A DNA stretch of 60,071 nt from the IMG/VR virus record IMGVR_UViG_3300012202_000001, positions 1 through 60,071 of that record, one strand, 5' to 3'. The position numbers and the translations under genes were made by a program. Below, piece after piece: positions 43,629 to 52,260 of the stretch (position 1 is the stretch's first letter; each line of letters opens with the position of its first letter). The notes beneath the pieces were generated by a model. The model ran no database searches. It saw nothing but the letters and a program-made list of their open reading frames with translations, and had not been told where the DNA came from. The stretch is from a virus.

Positions 43629-43862
43629 TCACATTCCCAGAACTTCGCGCACTTTTTCCCGCTGCGCCGCTGTGGCGCGAGTCTTTTCCTTGAGCACAAT
43701 CCGCTGTATACCACCTTCGCTAATGTGATAGGTGAGTTCGCCGGTAGTTTTACGTTCGCGAATCACCCGCAGAATAGTTTCCGGGGGGACTTTACCGTCA
43801 ACGAATGTCGTCTCCGTCAAAAGAAAATCAGTGTTGGTCCGTATCAAGTCATCCTCACGCAT
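43629..43862 (-). CDS. Hypothetical protein, 77 aa
   Basis: Small alpha/beta protein (TGELTYHISEGGIQRIVLKE) with a charged C-terminal helix. Lies 3 bp before the Ig-like gene and just after the LAGLIDADG gene. No family recognised. Confidence 0.65.
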   Translation of the reverse strand: MREDDLIRTNTDFLLTETTFVDGKVPPETILRVIRERKTTGELTYHISEGGIQRIVLKEKTRATAAQREKVREVLGM

Positions 43863-43863
43863 G

Positions 43864-44463
43864 TCATTGAACCGTCAACTCCGAACCGTCGTCTGGATTA
43901 TTCAATCGCCTGATCGACGCGGCTAATTCATTACGCGTAGTCAGATTAGGCACTTTCCTTTTCCCGCCACATCGCATCTGCGCCAAAGCATCAGACAGTT
44001 GAATCGCCAGCAATGCTCGTTCTTTTTTTTCGATCATATAGGGGAGAAGGGCGCGAAGAACTGGTCCAACTCGCTGCCCTTGCAATCGCCAGTAAAAGCA
44101 TTCGTGCCGGCGATCTTTCTTTTTGTAAAAATGGAACTCGCCAGCAAATTTCTTATGCAACCACTTGGTAACCGCCTCTGAGTACATCATCACTTGCAAC
44201 CTCAGAGTGGTTTGATTGAAGCCTTTCTTGTTTACAAATATGCGCGCGTAAATCGTGCCTTCACCGTCCACGATGCCAGCCGCGTACGCTAAATCGCTAG
44301 GGGATTCAGGAATTCGGGAGACAACGCGAGCATTCGGAGAGTGCCCTTCGGCATACTTCAACCACGTCTTAAATTCTCCGTTGGTATAAAACCGTTTTGC
44401 TGGTTCACCGCAACCGCACTTGCACAACCTAGGAAGTTTTTTGGACGACTCTCGGTTCTCCAC
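43864..44463 (-). CDS. LAGLIDADG homing endonuclease (free-standing)
   Basis: LAYAAGIVDGEGTIYARIF is the signature motif with catalytic acidic residues; only one is seen, so it would work as a dimer. A CKCGCGEP zinc-type element lies at the N-terminus. GTG at 44463 with AAGGGGG upstream is preferred; an upstream GTG at 44550 would extend it over the portal gene end. Overlaps the portal stop by 35 bp. Confidence 0.8.
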   Translation of the reverse strand: MENRESSKKLPRLCKCGCGEPAKRFYTNGEFKTWLKYAEGHSPNARVVSRIPESPSDLAYAAGIVDGEGTIYARIFVNKKGFNQTTLRLQVMMYSEAVTKWLHKKFAGEFHFYKKKDRRHECFYWRLQGQRVGPVLRALLPYMIEKKERALLAIQLSDALAQMRCGGKRKVPNLTTRNELAASIRRLNNPDDGSELTVQ

Positions 44464-46483
44464 CGGCGCCCCCTTTCTGAGCGGTTTTCGGTGGTTTCTG
44501 CATGCTATTAGGCCGCCCTCCACCTTTTCCTTGACCGGGGCCACCTCCACCTAACCCTAAAGCAGCAGCTAATTGTGCTGCCGCTGCTTTAACTTTTAGC
44601 ATTTCAATTTCCTCGTTCATCCACTTCTCAAACTCTGTGTTACCTTTTGCCTCTCCAAAATTCTCGACGCCAATTTTCGGCATGATTGTGGCCCAACTTA
44701 TTGGTGCTCCCATCTTTTTCAGCAGAATCAATTTCTGCTGTTCGTCGCGCTGCGTGATTTTCAAAAGCGTGGACGGCACCGAGATCAGCCGCAGGTTGGA
44801 CGCAAAACGTTTGGCGCGGTCCATGTGCGAAAAGATGGATGCTTGTTCGGGAGATCTCCACAGCGTTTGATTGTCCGCAGTCGACGGCACCATCTCTTCC
44901 GGCATGTGGGAAGGCACCATCGAAGCCGGATCGAAATCGAAAACTTCCGGTGTGATGTTATCTCCGCCGATGATTTGAATGATGCGCTTAGTGTCGTACC
45001 ACTGGATGATTTGGGTTTTCAGCCGGAAGGCCACTTTAGCGTTAGCCGCTTCCATGCCGGCAGCAATGCCTTTGGCAATTGGTCCAATCTCTTCGAGCGC
45101 CTTATCCATCGTCTCGCCCGACACGTTGAATTTCAAGTTAGCGAGGTTGCCCAGATCCTGAATGCCTAACTGCTGTTCGCGCATCTTCATCAGCAGATCG
45201 AGAAACTTGAAATGCACTTCTTCGACTCGCACTTCATCGGGCAGGATGGATTGCAAAACCTTTTTGGGCTCGCCGTCGACTCCCAGGCGCTGATCCTGCT
45301 TGAAGATGTCGAAATTCTCGATTGTCGGCCCACCCGTTTCTCCGCGGTTATAGCCCATCGGAGGATTCAGGGTGGTACGCAGGACTTGATCCATCTTGCG
45401 CTCAAGTCTCCGCTTGGTCACTTCGATTGAGCCCACATCGCTTACCAGGGAGCGGCCTATGGGCTCCCATGCCCAGTCGTCTACGTCGTACTGCACCGGA
45501 GGCATGGTGCCATCCCAGTCGAAGTTTGGCCCGTCATACATGGGCGCTTCGACGCTGGGAGAGGTAATCAGCAAGCGCAACTGCGGGTAGATGCGGCAGT
45601 CTTCGAGACGCGCCTTGCGATTAAAGGGAGAACCATCCTTGATACCGCCCACAATGTCTTGCCCGACCGAAGGCACTTCATAGAACCATGAAGTACCGGG
45701 ATCACCCATCGGCAGCCGATAGCCGGTAGTGTTGATGCGAATGTCGCGCACGAAGGTATAGCGGATCTCGCAGAACAAATCGCCCCAGTGCCGCGCTTCG
45801 TTTTGTCCATAGCGGAAACGTTGCGCGAGGTCGGCACGCCGGCATTGCACCCGGTTTTTGTAGCTGACATCTGAAATCGGCTGCAGCTTGTCCTGATAAA
45901 GCGGAAAGCGTGCGTGCGCCTCGGCAATCGGCATGTACTCAAAAATGGTATTGGAATACGCATCCTGCACATCGTTCGAGGAAGGGATCTGGACCGGAAT
46001 CACGTCCAGCAGTCCCAGGGGCTCGAAAATCAGGCGGCGCTCGCCGAAGCCGTAATCTAGGGCTTTCACTTTCGGCCAGATGTAGCCCCGTCCCATGACT
46101 GCGGAGAACTGCAAAGCTTTTCTGACCGAGCGCGGGAAAGCCGCTTCGAGATAAACCCCTTTGCACACTTTATTGATCATGGTGGCAAAGGAGCGGTACT
46201 GGGAGGCATCGGTCGAGTAGGAACCAATCTCGCGCACGTCGGAGATGGTCTCAATAAATTTCCGGATGTCGTACTTCAGACCGTTGGTGGTCAGGTTGGA
46301 CCCGACACAATCGTCAATCACGCCATCAAAGATTTTCAGATTGCGCGACAGGTCTTTGTAGGAGCGCTGATCTTCCAGCCAGCCTTCGCCTTCCTGTAGT
46401 TGTTCATCGACCCAGGCGGCGCGGCGGTCGGCTGGTTCTTCGAAGCGCGGAACCTGCCAGTCCATGTGTTCGACATCGCCCAT
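44429..46483 (-). CDS. Portal protein, 684 aa
   Basis: Large subunit after the terminase gene. Contains the podovirus-type portal pattern: helical core with MGRGYIWPKVKALDYGFGER, RRLERKMDQVLRTTLNPPMG near residue 375, and a long C-terminal helix (EIEMLKVKAAAAQLAAALGL) running into a Gly-rich tail. Twelve copies form the DNA entry channel and bind terminase. ATG shares one base with the upstream stop (TGATG). Confidence 0.85.
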   Translation of the reverse strand: MGDVEHMDWQVPRFEEPADRRAAWVDEQLQEGEGWLEDQRSYKDLSRNLKIFDGVIDDCVGSNLTTNGLKYDIRKFIETISDVREIGSYSTDASQYRSFATMINKVCKGVYLEAAFPRSVRKALQFSAVMGRGYIWPKVKALDYGFGERRLIFEPLGLLDVIPVQIPSSNDVQDAYSNTIFEYMPIAEAHARFPLYQDKLQPISDVSYKNRVQCRRADLAQRFRYGQNEARHWGDLFCEIRYTFVRDIRINTTGYRLPMGDPGTSWFYEVPSVGQDIVGGIKDGSPFNRKARLEDCRIYPQLRLLITSPSVEAPMYDGPNFDWDGTMPPVQYDVDDWAWEPIGRSLVSDVGSIEVTKRRLERKMDQVLRTTLNPPMGYNRGETGGPTIENFDIFKQDQRLGVDGEPKKVLQSILPDEVRVEEVHFKFLDLLMKMREQQLGIQDLGNLANLKFNVSGETMDKALEEIGPIAKGIAAGMEAANAKVAFRLKTQIIQWYDTKRIIQIIGGDNITPEVFDFDPASMVPSHMPEEMVPSTADNQTLWRSPEQASIFSHMDRAKRFASNLRLISVPSTLLKITQRDEQQKLILLKKMGAPISWATIMPKIGVENFGEAKGNTEFEKWMNEEIEMLKVKAAAAQLAAALGLGGGGPGQGKGGGRPNSMQKPPKTAQKGGAGGEPRVVQKTS

Positions 46484-46896
46484 CAGGAAGCCACTCCCTC
46501 TTTCTTCTCACACGCCATCACCGGCTCGATCGTCCAGGGCTTGCGCTTGTCTCTTCGTTGCTGGGCTTTTTCGATGGCTCGCGCCATGAATTGCTTGTTG
46601 GTGGAATCGCTCGAATCTCGTAAGCGTTGTCGCAGTTCATCGATGGACGCTCTTTCGATTGCGTCCTCTACTTCTTTTCGCTTTGCCTCTTCCATCTCAT
46701 GCTGCAAGATTTCCTGCTGGCGAAGTCTTTTGCTCCACATCTCTATATCGCTGGCGTGGTAACACAAAATTCGTTCGAAGCCTTGCGGCGGATTATCAAT
46801 CAGCGCAGAAGGGGGATTCCAGATGAAATCGTGGACCCGGTTGTACCAGAAGGCCACTGGCTTGGACATCTGTACTTGATGTTGACGCTCTTTCAT
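46483..46896 (-). CDS. Hypothetical protein between terminase and portal, 137 aa
   Basis: Starts at 46896 by ATGA coupling to the 51-aa gene; the longer TTG frame is antisense-free but lacks support. Aromatic N-terminus (VAFWYNRVHDFIWNPPSALI), then charged helices. Perhaps a packaging or head accessory; no family. Confidence 0.65.
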   Translation of the reverse strand: MKERQHQVQMSKPVAFWYNRVHDFIWNPPSALIDNPPQGFERILCYHASDIEMWSKRLRQQEILQHEMEEAKRKEVEDAIERASIDELRQRLRDSSDSTNKQFMARAIEKAQQRRDKRKPWTIEPVMACEKKEGVAS

Positions 46897-47048
46897 CGCC
46901 AGTGAGCACCCAGTCCGGTAGCGCCTAAAAGCAAGCTGAGAAAGTAGCAAGCCAGCGCGGCCCAGCCCAGAGACCAGCTAGGCGGATTCCAGCGCGCGGC
47001 TACGCATGCCAGCACGAAAGCGAACACCAGCAGAATGATTGAAATCAT
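46893..47048 (-). CDS. Small two-helix membrane protein, 51 aa
   Basis: ATG at 47048 with GAGGG upstream. Two hydrophobic segments (ISIILLVFAFVLACVAA and WAALACYFLSLLLGATGLGA) are joined by a NPPSW turn. Lies nine bases after the terminase stop and is coupled to the next gene by ATGA. Possible superinfection or membrane-attachment protein; function unknown. Confidence 0.6.
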   Translation of the reverse strand: MISIILLVFAFVLACVAARWNPPSWSLGWAALACYFLSLLLGATGLGAHWR

Positions 47049-47057
47049 ATTTTGCCC

Positions 47058-49979
47058 TCAAAAGTCTTCCATCATTTTCTGCGAGAGGTAGTCAGTCAGC
47101 GCCAGTGTAGCAGGTGTACTTATGATTTCCGGCAGCTTGTTAGTGGGAGGCCGGTATCTCCGGTTGGTGCGATCCGCCATAACATCGAAATGATGGCGAG
47201 TGAAATAGCTTTGGGCCGCAGCTCTAATGCGGTCATCAAACTTTCCCGACTGGTGCTCCATCTTGCTTTTGCCGCGATTGGCGGCCAGCTTTCTTTCGAG
47301 CGAACCTAATTCAGCGATGAGGTAGCGCGAGTTCGCCTTGTACCAGCCGTTGACGATGGCGTCGATGAAACGGTTCATCAGCATGGGCACCGACCATGCA
47401 GTCGAATACCAGCCTTCCTTGTTACCTTTGTTTTCGCCAATCTTCTTATTGTCGTAGCGGGTATCGATGTGATGGTGGGTAAAGCCCATCAATTTAAGTT
47501 GTAGTTGGCAGTCGTCACCTGGACGTTCGCGTTGTTCAATGGCAAATTTGCAGCCACGAGGATCAATTGTGTTCTTTCCGTACCAAGCGGCAAGGCAAGC
47601 AGCGAATCCAACCATCTGAGGAGCGTTAAGTCGGTTAGAACAGAGTTCGGCGCATTGTTCATCTACTTCTTCCTTTTTCATGCTGCGAGCCAGAGACATT
47701 ACGCTGCGTTCTTCGTCTTCATGCCCCAGCCCGTCTGCGGTGTCAATGCCAATGGAATAATCTTCGGGCTCGCCTTCATGGTCGGGGCGCCGGTTAGGTT
47801 CTTCGAAGATCAGCAACTTATCCAGAGCTTTTCTTTCATTGGACTCATCGAAAGGCTTCAGCGGGACCAGCATCCAATCGTAGCGTTGCGAGCGATTGGA
47901 AGTCCATTCGACCCGGATGCGCGGGGTATCGTAGTCGATTTCGTCGACATGGGGCTCGAAGCCGTCGTCGATCGAATTACCCACCACCGCGTAGCCTTGA
48001 AATTCTTTCTTGCGGCCAGTGTTCACGGTCTCTACCACGATGGGATCAAACACCAGATCGTTTTTCCCCTGCAGGGCTTCGTAGTCGTCTGCCGGCATCT
48101 GGGAAAACCAGATTTTCTGGGAGTGGGTACGGGCATACTCGCGATACTTAAATTCCCAGAACCACTGCTGGGGACGCGACATCTTCCAGTCTTTACCCAC
48201 TACTCGCTCAAGGTAATCCGTGCTGTGAATGTAGAGTTCAGCGCGGCGAACGTGTTTCCGTGTAATTTCCAGCGCTTGCCAGTCAGCAGGCACCGGATTG
48301 GTGCGCAGCCAGTCGGGCTCGGGATAGAGATCAGGCGCCATCGGCCACGGTATAAAAACAGGTCGTAGACGGGAGAGCCCTTTGGGCCAGTCTTCTTTTG
48401 CGGCACGCCACTTATCGGCTTGCCATCCCACACTTCCATTGCCGGTTCCTTCCAGAATGAGAAAAAGTTTAGCCGAAGAGTGCGCAGCCGGCAGCAAGCC
48501 TTCCTCAATCGTCTTTTTAGGGTTGGGGATGTCGCCAATTTCCGAAAGATGGATCAGGGTCGGAGTCCAGCCTTGCGCGATGCCCGTAGCCTGGGTACCG
48601 GACTGAATCGACATCATGGATCCATTGCCGAAGGCGATCAGCTTCTTGGTGTCTTTGGAGCGTTGCGGGACCAGCCACCAGGGAAGGCGCTGGATGCAGG
48701 TTTCGATGATGTTCTGAATCAGTTCCGACTTATCGAGAATGACCGAACCCATGACCGCCTGGGTATGAGGAACGAACAGGACCCGATGCACGAATTTGAG
48801 TGCAACCTTAGTTGTAACTCCTAACTGCCGCGCTTTGAGAATTAAAAATTCGATCGAGCGGGTAAGGTCATCATGTTCGGCGACCAGATTGTCGAAGACT
48901 TTCTGCGCGACCCGGTTCTGGAATTTAAACACTTCGCCGCGGTGATCGACTACCCAGGCGTAGCGCGACTCGAAATACGAGGAATCGAGAGCGCAATTTT
49001 TGCTTGCATAGCCCCAAGCAACATAGTTGCCAGTCGTTGTTTTCATGGAGATTACTTCGGACTCTCCATCTGGAACGATGTCTACTATTTTGTCGCACGC
49101 GGCACGCATCGTACCCATGACGCGCTTTTCTAGTCGCTGCCGTTTGATTGGCTTACACCACACCAGAAAGCGCGCGTATTCTGACCTTCCGCCGATTATG
49201 TAAAAGCAGCTCGCTTTCCGCGCTCTGCCTGTTTTTCCAGTATTGTCCGCCTGATATGCTGAATACTCAAAACCTAATTTACGAAATGCCGCTTCGATGC
49301 CTGCATGTACCTCGGGATTCGCTTCGAGAGACTGAGTGAAATAGGTTCCGCTTCCCTCTCCATCGTAAATTCCCCCCATCCAGGCGGCTGTTCGTAAATC
49401 AGGAGGATCGTTCGCGTAGACATCAACTACACGCCGCAGAGTGCGTCCAATTTTCGGCGTAATCCATCTGATTTCACTTCGATAAGTTGCCCCGTTGGAC
49501 CAAAGATGGTCCTTGGTGCAACGAATGGTTCTGCCAGATTCGAGTGTTATTCTTACGACCGGAGCACGGCGTCGATGGATTTCAAGAACCTCCGCCGTTT
49601 TTAAGCGTTCAAAATTAGCAGTTCCCTTTTTTGCTTTTGTGAACTGACGTTCTTCTCTTTCCCATCCGATAATTTTGTCTCCCGCCTTCATCTCGCCCAA
49701 CGGTTTGAATGTAAAATCCGCCATCCAAATCGGCGCTTCGGGGGTGTTGCACATCACCTGCTCGTTCTCCACCCAGCGGCGCACATTTCTAGCGCGGCTC
49801 TGGGTGAGGTTGGCTTTCAGGGTGAAGTAGGAACTGCGTTGATTGGATTCGACGGCGGTGATGGACTTGATGTAGGCGATGAACTCGTTGACTTGAGAGA
49901 TGGAATGCGCGACCGGCATCCAGCCTTCGCGCGAGGCAAACGCATCGAGATTGCGCAGGATCACACTTTCTGAATACAT
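47058..49979 (-). CDS. terL: Terminase large subunit with intein, 973-aa precursor
   Basis: ATPase part: Walker A LKARQLGVTT (381-390) and the Walker B region TLIHLSE (474-480). Nuclease part: IGIDTADG (D746), KFAIEQ (E815) and FDDRIRA (D915/D916), all present, so both activities are probably intact. An intein occupies residues 77-328, just before the ATPase core. After splicing the enzyme would be about 721 aa. It packages DNA into the head through the portal encoded downstream. Confidence 0.9.
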   Translation of the reverse strand: MYSESVILRNLDAFASREGWMPVAHSISQVNEFIAYIKSITAVESNQRSSYFTLKANLTQSRARNVRRWVENEQVMCNTPEAPIWMADFTFKPLGEMKAGDKIIGWEREERQFTKAKKGTANFERLKTAEVLEIHRRRAPVVRITLESGRTIRCTKDHLWSNGATYRSEIRWITPKIGRTLRRVVDVYANDPPDLRTAAWMGGIYDGEGSGTYFTQSLEANPEVHAGIEAAFRKLGFEYSAYQADNTGKTGRARKASCFYIIGGRSEYARFLVWCKPIKRQRLEKRVMGTMRAACDKIVDIVPDGESEVISMKTTTGNYVAWGYASKNCALDSSYFESRYAWVVDHRGEVFKFQNRVAQKVFDNLVAEHDDLTRSIEFLILKARQLGVTTKVALKFVHRVLFVPHTQAVMGSVILDKSELIQNIIETCIQRLPWWLVPQRSKDTKKLIAFGNGSMMSIQSGTQATGIAQGWTPTLIHLSEIGDIPNPKKTIEEGLLPAAHSSAKLFLILEGTGNGSVGWQADKWRAAKEDWPKGLSRLRPVFIPWPMAPDLYPEPDWLRTNPVPADWQALEITRKHVRRAELYIHSTDYLERVVGKDWKMSRPQQWFWEFKYREYARTHSQKIWFSQMPADDYEALQGKNDLVFDPIVVETVNTGRKKEFQGYAVVGNSIDDGFEPHVDEIDYDTPRIRVEWTSNRSQRYDWMLVPLKPFDESNERKALDKLLIFEEPNRRPDHEGEPEDYSIGIDTADGLGHEDEERSVMSLARSMKKEEVDEQCAELCSNRLNAPQMVGFAACLAAWYGKNTIDPRGCKFAIEQRERPGDDCQLQLKLMGFTHHHIDTRYDNKKIGENKGNKEGWYSTAWSVPMLMNRFIDAIVNGWYKANSRYLIAELGSLERKLAANRGKSKMEHQSGKFDDRIRAAAQSYFTRHHFDVMADRTNRRYRPPTNKLPEIISTPATLALTDYLSQKMMEDF
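48996..49751 (-). mobile_element. LAGLIDADG intein within terL, 252 aa
   Basis: Begins with Cys (residue 77, CNTPEAPIWMADFTFKPLGE) and ends Asn-328 before Cys-329, the splice residues of a standard intein. Block B is CTKDHLW (TxxH). One LAGLIDADG motif, AAWMGGIYDGEGSG, lies at 199-211; only one is seen. The penultimate residue is Lys (SKN) where His is usual, so splicing chemistry may rely on another residue. Site: VM/CALDSSY. Confidence 0.85.
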
Positions 49980-50837
49980 TCAGCGTTTGGCGTCCAGCAG
50001 TTTTTGCCGGATAGGCTGGATTTTTTCCTGCATCACTTCGCAATCCGGAAAGACAAAGTTTTCGTCCTCCACCATTTCTTCGGCTTGCTGCATGGTTTTG
50101 GCCGGGGCGTCGGTATCAGGTAGATCAGCCTCCGCACTCTCACTTCCGGCATAGAACTTGTCGATAAACGTCGTTTTCGCGCGGGGCAAGGCGCCCAGAA
50201 TAGTATCGATAGCGTCGCGGTCGCGGTAGCCACCGGGGGTTTTGGCATATTCGATTCGCTTCTCCAGAATTTCGGGATGAGCTTCGAGGGCTTTCAGCTT
50301 GTACTTATTGACGCTGTACTCACGCGCCGCCAGCAGGATTTCGCCCAGCAGGGCTCGGGGATCGACGCCGGCAGCCAGGGCGACTACCTCTATGGTCAGG
50401 CATTCCCGGTCTCTTTCCGGGATCTGATCCCATTTCTCAAGGAATTGCTGGCTTATCTCCCCGTCCGACATGCGCATTGCCTCGATGGCGCCGGAGATAC
50501 CGCTTTTTGACTGTTCTTTCAGGAGTTTGTTTATGGGAGGAAGTAGTCCAATTTTGGACTTGTCTACTCCAAGACGCCGCACAGCCTCAACAGAGCGATC
50601 AAGCAGAGGATAGTCAGGAACAACGTCAAGGTTAGGATTTTTTGGCGTCGCGTTTTTCGATAAAGGCTTTTTCTCTGGGTCCGAGGTCTGTCCATTGTTC
50701 AAGGGTCGATTCTGAGCCCTGGATGGTTTCTTCGAGGTCGGCTTGCTGGGGAGTTCGGACGACGGTAAGGGTAGCTTCTCGGACACTGCGCTTCTCCGGG
50801 TAAAGAGCAGCGTAGAACGCCTGTGCCACGTTTGCAA
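49980..50837 (-). CDS. Possible small terminase or packaging accessory, up to 285 aa
   Basis: Directly before terL (TGA-ATG), the usual place of the small terminase. Helical (ISGAIEAMRMSDGEISQQFL, IEVVALAAGVDPRALLGEIL) with an acidic C-terminus; it would bind packaging sites if so. The first 68 residues overlap the 94-aa gene in another frame and start with TTG, so the true start is probably near or below 50632. Carries one copy of the 16-bp repeat. Confidence 0.55.
   Translation of the reverse strand: MQTWHRRSTLLFTRRSAVSEKLPLPSSELPSKPTSKKPSRAQNRPLNNGQTSDPEKKPLSKNATPKNPNLDVVPDYPLLDRSVEAVRRLGVDKSKIGLLPPINKLLKEQSKSGISGAIEAMRMSDGEISQQFLEKWDQIPERDRECLTIEVVALAAGVDPRALLGEILLAAREYSVNKYKLKALEAHPEILEKRIEYAKTPGGYRDRDAIDTILGALPRAKTTFIDKFYAGSESAEADLPDTDAPAKTMQQAEEMVEDENFVFPDCEVMQEKIQPIRQKLLDAKR
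50545..50560. repeat. 16-bp near-palindrome, copy 2
   Basis: AGTCCAATTTTGGACT, same orientation as 17102-17117. Lies in the candidate small-terminase gene. Confidence 0.9.
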
Positions 50838-50916
50838 GGCGATTCAGGGCATCGGCAATCTTCTCCAATGCCCTTTCGTCGCGTTCCAGTCCTTCGAGGG
50901 CGCGGTCCATGTCCAC
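50632..50916 (-). CDS. Hypothetical helical protein, 94 aa
   Basis: Charged helix-rich (ALEGLERDERALEKIADALN) with a mixed C-terminus. GTG at 50916, or ATG six bases later, with AAGTGG before. Overlaps the following 285-aa frame. Function unknown. Confidence 0.65.
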   Translation of the reverse strand: MDMDRALEGLERDERALEKIADALNRLANVAQAFYAALYPEKRSVREATLTVVRTPQQADLEETIQGSESTLEQWTDLGPREKAFIEKRDAKKS

Positions 50917-51330
50917 TTATTTCTCTTTGGTATCGCGCCGGTACTTGACGCTGCTGATGGTATCGCGACCCTGCTTGTCGGTCACGCGCGTAGGAACGGC
51001 TTGGCCTGTTTCGATGCGTGCGGCGGTAGGATCGGTGACATTCATCTCGATCTCGCCTTCAGCCGCATTAAGCGCGGCATACTCTTCGGGATCGGTTGAG
51101 ACCACAAGTTCTCCCTCTTTGCGCAGCGCGCGTTCGCCTTGGCCTTCCTGTTCCACTTCCCGGCCCAGGTCTTTGCCCTTGAAGTGAAAACTGATCTTGA
51201 ACCATGCTCCATCGGGATAGGCGAGGTTATCGTTCAGGTGGCAGCCGCGCATGAGTACATCGAGTTTGTCGTGGGCGGCTTTCTTGATTTCCGCGGCGCT
51301 CAAGGCCAGCGGAAGTATTTGCTCTGGCAT
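50917..51330 (-). CDS. Hypothetical protein, 137 aa
   Basis: Mixed alpha/beta, with HKLDVLMRGCHL-like N-terminus and a long acidic-basic middle region. No domain recognised. Between a DUF2829-like gene and the 94-aa gene; that neighbourhood often holds counter-defence genes in phages, but nothing in this sequence shows it. Confidence 0.65.
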   Translation of the reverse strand: MPEQILPLALSAAEIKKAAHDKLDVLMRGCHLNDNLAYPDGAWFKISFHFKGKDLGREVEQEGQGERALRKEGELVVSTDPEEYAALNAAEGEIEMNVTDPTAARIETGQAVPTRVTDKQGRDTISSVKYRRDTKEK

Positions 51331-51339
51331 CGGTTTCTC

Positions 51340-51603
51340 CTAACGAACGATATGGGTTTTCTCTTTTTCTTGTTCTCGTTCCGGGGGCTCGCATAGCTCC
51401 CAGTCTTCGGAGAGCACGTCGGTTTGCGAGGCCAGCCAGGGCACGAGTTGGTTATCCACCGTTTTCATGTACAGATAAGGGAGCGTCATTTTACTGTTCT
51501 CGTTCGGAATCTGCAGTTTGAGCCACATCCCTTTTCCGTTCCATCCGGATCGGGCTATGACCGCTCCACTCTTCGCCGCTCGGATTGCTTCGCCGAAATC
51601 CAT
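51340..51603 (-). CDS. DUF2829 protein, Tad2-like anti-defence candidate, 87 aa
   Basis: Carries the DUF2829 signature from start to end: MDFGEAIRAAKSGAVIARSG, WNGKGMWLKLQ, YLYMKTVDNQLVPWLASQTD and LSEDWEL. Tad2 of phage SPO1 belongs to this family; Tad2 proteins form tetramers that sequester the signalling molecule of Thoeris and, in some members, cyclic dinucleotides of CBASS. The size fits. Which molecule this one binds is unknown. Confidence 0.8.
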   Translation of the reverse strand: MDFGEAIRAAKSGAVIARSGWNGKGMWLKLQIPNENSKMTLPYLYMKTVDNQLVPWLASQTDVLSEDWELCEPPEREQEKEKTHIVR

Positions 51604-51811
51604 TTTTGTTTTTCCTTTCTGCTTCGTGTCTCGCTTTGAGGGCGAGGAACATTCTGTGGGTCGGAGGATAGATGGATCCGTACTTCATGGTTTCCACGTC
51701 CGAAACAAAATCGCGCGAGCAGCCCAGCAGTCGTCCCAGTTCGGTCTGGGTGAAATGAAAGCGTTTCCGAAACTTCTTAAACTGCCGCGCCAGGATGATC
51801 ATGTCACGCAT
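51491..51811 (-). CDS. Helix-turn-helix (XRE type) regulator, 106 aa
   Basis: Residues 10-48 form an XRE domain (KFRKRFHFTQTELGRLLGCS, then RDFVSDVETMKYG). ATG at 51811 is preferred over the longer frame. The C-terminal third is basic and overlaps the DUF2829 gene by 113 bp in another frame. Probably represses a nearby promoter. Confidence 0.7.
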   Translation of the reverse strand: MRDMIILARQFKKFRKRFHFTQTELGRLLGCSRDFVSDVETMKYGSIYPPTHRMFLALKARHEAERKNKNGFRRSNPSGEEWSGHSPIRMERKRDVAQTADSEREQ

Positions 51812-51875
51812 GGTTTTTTGTGGAGACAGTGGCAGGTGATGCCATCTCAAAGGTTGCCCTTTTTAGGAGTTCCAT
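51804..51875 (-). CDS. Possible 23-aa leader peptide
   Basis: A short frame with AGGAG 12 bases before its ATG ends inside the start of the XRE gene. It could be a leader peptide for coupled translation or chance. The 61 bases up to 51936 hold nothing else I can name. Confidence 0.3.
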   Translation of the reverse strand: MELLKRATFEMASPATVSTKNHA

Positions 51876-51936
51876 TCTCTTGTCTCCTCTCCCGATAAAG
51901 AAACTCTCACCTGCCACCGGATCACCGCACAGCGTA

Positions 51937-52158
51937 CTACACTTGCGAAACGTCTTTTTGCGCTTCTTTAGTCCCAACCGTAAGCCAGCCAACCAGAGCG
52001 ACCGTCACCGCCGAACAACTAAGATTATTTTCCTTGGCCCACTTCATTAACTTCTCGGTAGTCGCGCTCGCCGTCTCGCGCAATTCTGGCTCGATCGCCA
52101 AGGCGCCGCGCACTAATTCATTCACCGTGGTATGGAGCAGGTACTCGATAGTCTGCAT
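51937..52158 (-). CDS. Hypothetical protein, 73 aa
   Basis: Helical, with LHTTVNELVRGALAIEPELR and a small hydrophobic segment near residue 50 (SAVTVALVGWLTVG). GGAAG precedes the ATG. Not recognised. Confidence 0.6.
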   Translation of the reverse strand: MQTIEYLLHTTVNELVRGALAIEPELRETASATTEKLMKWAKENNLSCSAVTVALVGWLTVGTKEAQKDVSQV

Positions 52159-52161
52159 CAG

Positions 52162-52260
52162 TCACTTCCGAAAGCGATACTCATGGATCCACCGCGCCAC
52201 CACCCGCGGCAGCCAGAGGGAATGAATTTTATGCTTCCACGAAAAGTAGAATGTGCTCAT
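52162..52260 (-). CDS. Possible 32-aa basic amphipathic peptide
   Basis: ATG overlaps the stop of the glycosidase-like gene (ATGA). Trp/Arg/Lys-rich sequence with alternating aromatic and basic residues (KHKIHSLWLPRVVARWIH). Coupling supports translation; membrane action is speculation. Confidence 0.45.
   Translation of the reverse strand: MSTFYFSWKHKIHSLWLPRVVARWIHEYRFRK

Noticed and set aside
47505-48368. Plus-strand open frame of 287 codons opposite the terminase gene
   Set aside because: Lies over the conserved terminase ATPase and nuclease sequence; no motif of its own.
49451-49470. A fourth copy of the 16-bp palindrome (partial GTCCAATTTTCGG)
   Set aside because: Only the left arm matches; the right arm is disrupted, so it was not counted.
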